Source: Cokeromyces recurvatus
Lineage: Eukaryota; Mucoromycota; Mucoromycetes; Mucorales; Mucoraceae
Assembly (NCBI RefSeq): GCF_025118155.1
Contig: NW_026251400.1
Location: 310,001 to 374,000 of the forward strand
Length of the DNA stretch: 64,000 bases
Reading direction: 5' to 3'
Shown: positions 62,101 through 64,000 of the stretch, piece by piece
Position numbering within the stretch: the stretch's first letter is position 1
Layout: every line of letters starts with the position of its first letter
Made by a program: the position numbers and the translations under genes
Notes under the pieces: generated by a model
The model's input: only the letters and a program-made list of their open reading frames with translations
The model's database searches: none
Told to the model about the DNA's origin: nothing

Positions 62101-63716
62101 TCAATAAGTTTGACATCTTGATATTTTATTCTAATCTTTGGAATAACAGGATCTAACGGAATAGCTAAATGAATTGAACCGCCTATTTCAGAACTATCCT
62201 CTTGAAGTGTAGCCACATAAGATCTCCAATTACGATTTAATACACCTACTACACGTCCTGTTGGCTGAGTTGCTGTAGTTATCGAATTCTTTAATCTATT
62301 CTCTTCATATTCTATACACTAAACATATTAATAAGAAATTCCAAAAAAAAAAAGATGAACATTAAATCTACCATCTTCTGTATTACTCGTATCAAAAGAA
62401 ATATCATTTGAAAGAGTAGTCCAATTAGTTTCAGATAATAACTCTACTACAACTAAATCTCCATGAACTATTCAAAAAGGGTTTAGTTTACAAAAATAAA
62501 TTTCTTTCTTTTCTCCCCCATTTAAGTTTACAAACCTGAGCGATTACGATTTTCATTCCCGATAATTAAAATATCTTTGCCGAGATATCCTGATCCAGTT
62601 ACATAGGCTTGATCTCGATTATCTTTTTTACAACGTAAAATACCAGAATAATAACGACTCGACTTTATACCTATTTCAAGTTCATCGATAGGCTTATACT
62701 GTGTGTGTGTGTATATATGATATATGTTAGTTTTGTAGATGACTTGTATGACTACCTTCTTTATATATACATATATGTATACATACCTCGGTATATCCAT
62801 GAACAGCAGTTGTACTTGATCCATGTGATAGTTTTAAAGATAACCTAATTTTTCCATCCTCATTGTTATCTTCTAAAACAACATCAGCTAAAACATGTAC
62901 AAGATTCTGTAACAAGCTATTATCTTTCCAATACAAGTCCAAATACTCTTTTGTCGTCATCACATTCACATCATTTGTTTCAGCATGGTGTACTTCAGAG
63001 AGTAATATAATCTTCTTTTGGTGATGTAAATGTGCGCTGTACCACCGAGCTAACTGACATAACGCTCTCCAATCACGGTCTGCACTTGTTTCATCTGGCA
63101 TTCTTGCTATCTTTGTATCTTTAAATATTTCATTATAAAACATAACACTCTTTCTTCTCGAGTCATTCATAATTTGACGAAGTTTACGATATGTTTTAAG
63201 TTTATCATGCTGTTGAAGCTATGTAATAAAATACAGTCATTTATTCGTTTGTTTGTTTTATTTATTTATTTATTTATTTATTTATATAAAAAAAAAAAAA
63301 AAGATGAGACATGCTTACATTCATGGTTACTGTTTGACTAAAAATAATACCAGTAACTTCTTCTTGTTCTAAAATTTCTAAATAACGCATAATAACCTAT
63401 TTACAGAGAGGAACACGTTAAAATAAAGTAAATAAATAATAAATCGATAATTTTAATTTTTACTGAAATATCGGGTATAATATAATGGTCTCCACTTAAC
63501 AATGTTTGTTGTTGATCATTTTGACAATGAGAAGGGCATTCTTCTGACAAACAAGGAATGTCGGTGCGTACATATTCTGTAGAAATATGAATTGTTATCT
63601 ATTTGTTGTGTGTATGTGTGTGTGTTTTAATATATAAACATACGTTCTCTAACTAGTTTTATGATGGCATTACTTCTTGTCTTTTTATAAAACGCTCGAT
63701 CTGTTTTAATAACCAT
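59162..63716 (-). CDS. DIS3L: DIS3L-type exosome exoribonuclease (RNase II/R family)
   Basis: 3'-5' exonuclease associated with the cytoplasmic exosome. Twenty exons from 63716 down to 59162 give 1047 aa: 63716-63644, 63576-63464, 63396-63319, 63218-62787, 62698-62536, 62467-62372, 62311-62068, 61975-61783, 61716-61638, 61559-61445, 61375-61134, 61073-61006, 60946-60859, 60730-60558, 60493-60281, 60221-60042, 59971-59930, 59855-59776, 59720-59632, 59544-59162. The N-terminal PIN-like region ([44 protein letters not shown]) matches animal DIS3L, whose PIN is inactive. Cold-shock domains follow ([29 protein letters not shown]), then RNB with all four catalytic Asp in [13 protein letters not shown], and SPIRRYAD. 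The S1 domain and a helical tail end the protein. The 60731-60858 intron is AT-AC with U12 signals. Confidence 0.95.
60731..60858 (-). other. Putative U12-type AT-AC intron in DIS3L
   Basis: 128-nt intron read on the - strand. The donor is ATATCCTTTT exactly at the U12 consensus, and the branch-like element TATCTTAACC (60751-60760) has one mismatch to TCCTTAAC. It ends ...TTTAC. Removing it joins EITDI to [10 protein letters not shown] in phase, which matches animal DIS3L (HDLIPKQPLEVH). No GT-AG intron in the segment gives an open frame. Confidence 0.82.
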
Positions 63717-63829
63717 TGTTAATATGAATATAAAAAATAGCACGTAAACTGTGTGTTTTTTTTTCTACAAACAAGTGTATTTTATTTAAAACAACTCACT
63801 TATTATGCACAGTCACATGTAATAAAACG

Positions 63830-63878
<49 letters not shown>

Positions 63879-64000
63879 CTGATCTAATAACAACTGACAA
63901 CAATTATAAAATGTATTACACTAAATGCATAATGTCATATATAAATAACGGTGCCTTTTTTTTTATTATTATTATTATTATTCATTAAATTTTTTTTATT
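63717..64000. other. DIS3L upstream region, A44 tract
   Basis: 5' flank of DIS3L with an uninterrupted A44 run at 63832-63875. No gene is seen to the window edge. Confidence 0.5.

Overview
The window is nuclear DNA of a filamentous fungus, most likely a mucoromycete (Mucorales, Rhizopus-like). The grounds are AT-rich sequence, many homopolymer A/T tracts of 25-44 nt, genes dense on both strands, abundant short introns (about 45-100 nt, GT...AG), and proteins closer to animal than to ascomycete relatives. Organism identity is an inference from gene content. Exon coordinates were assembled by hand from splice signals and reading phase. For the spliced genes read end to end the exon lengths add up to whole codons, except CCDC25, which needs a one-nucleotide exon. 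All functional names rest on protein-family recognition, not on a database search.

Layout. 1-8.5 kb: the 3' part of a giant ALFY/WDFY3-type BEACH-WD40-FYVE gene (+). 8.8-14.2 kb: a gag/retropepsin-like gene (-), a Rab escort protein (+) and YIF1 (-). 14.8-21.6 kb (all +): MFS transporter, subtilisin-like protease, glutamate decarboxylase. 22.8-32.6 kb (-): a small orphan, gamma-COP, a lineage-specific orphan, a small ORF, an Aven-like protein and a Nop25/Rrp17 protein. 32.8-35.1 kb: CCDC25 (+) converging on an inorganic pyrophosphatase (-). 35.9-38 kb: a Ser/Ala-rich low-complexity gene (+). 39-50.1 kb: mitoribosomal mL46, a coiled-coil protein, RLP24 head-to-head with NMD3, the minor-spliceosome protein ZMAT5, an MCUR1/DUF1640 protein, RBX1, a neurochondrin and an F-box/LRR-type protein. 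50.5-56.1 kb is a repeat-rich, gene-poor interval with a 22-copy 21-bp minisatellite, a pair of ~530-bp direct repeats, a frameshifted PD-(D/E)XK nuclease-like gene and a Tc1/mariner relic. 56.9-63.7 kb (-): an ADF-H + PH domain protein and a 20-exon DIS3L-type exoribonuclease.

Most genes are housekeeping and fall into themes: vesicle traffic (REP, YIF1, gamma-COP, the BEACH protein), 60S ribosome assembly (RLP24, NMD3, Nop25), mitochondria (mL46, DUF1640 protein, pyrophosphatase), ubiquitin ligation (RBX1) and RNA turnover (DIS3L).

The most striking signal is in gene structure. The DIS3L gene carries what looks like a genuine U12-type AT-AC intron, and the same window encodes ZMAT5, the U11/U12-20K protein of the minor spliceosome. 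Several genes need extreme micro-exons: 1 nt in CCDC25, 4 nt in NMD3, 14 nt in the ADF-H gene, and two of 16 nt in glutamate decarboxylase. One pyrophosphatase intron appears to be GC-AG.
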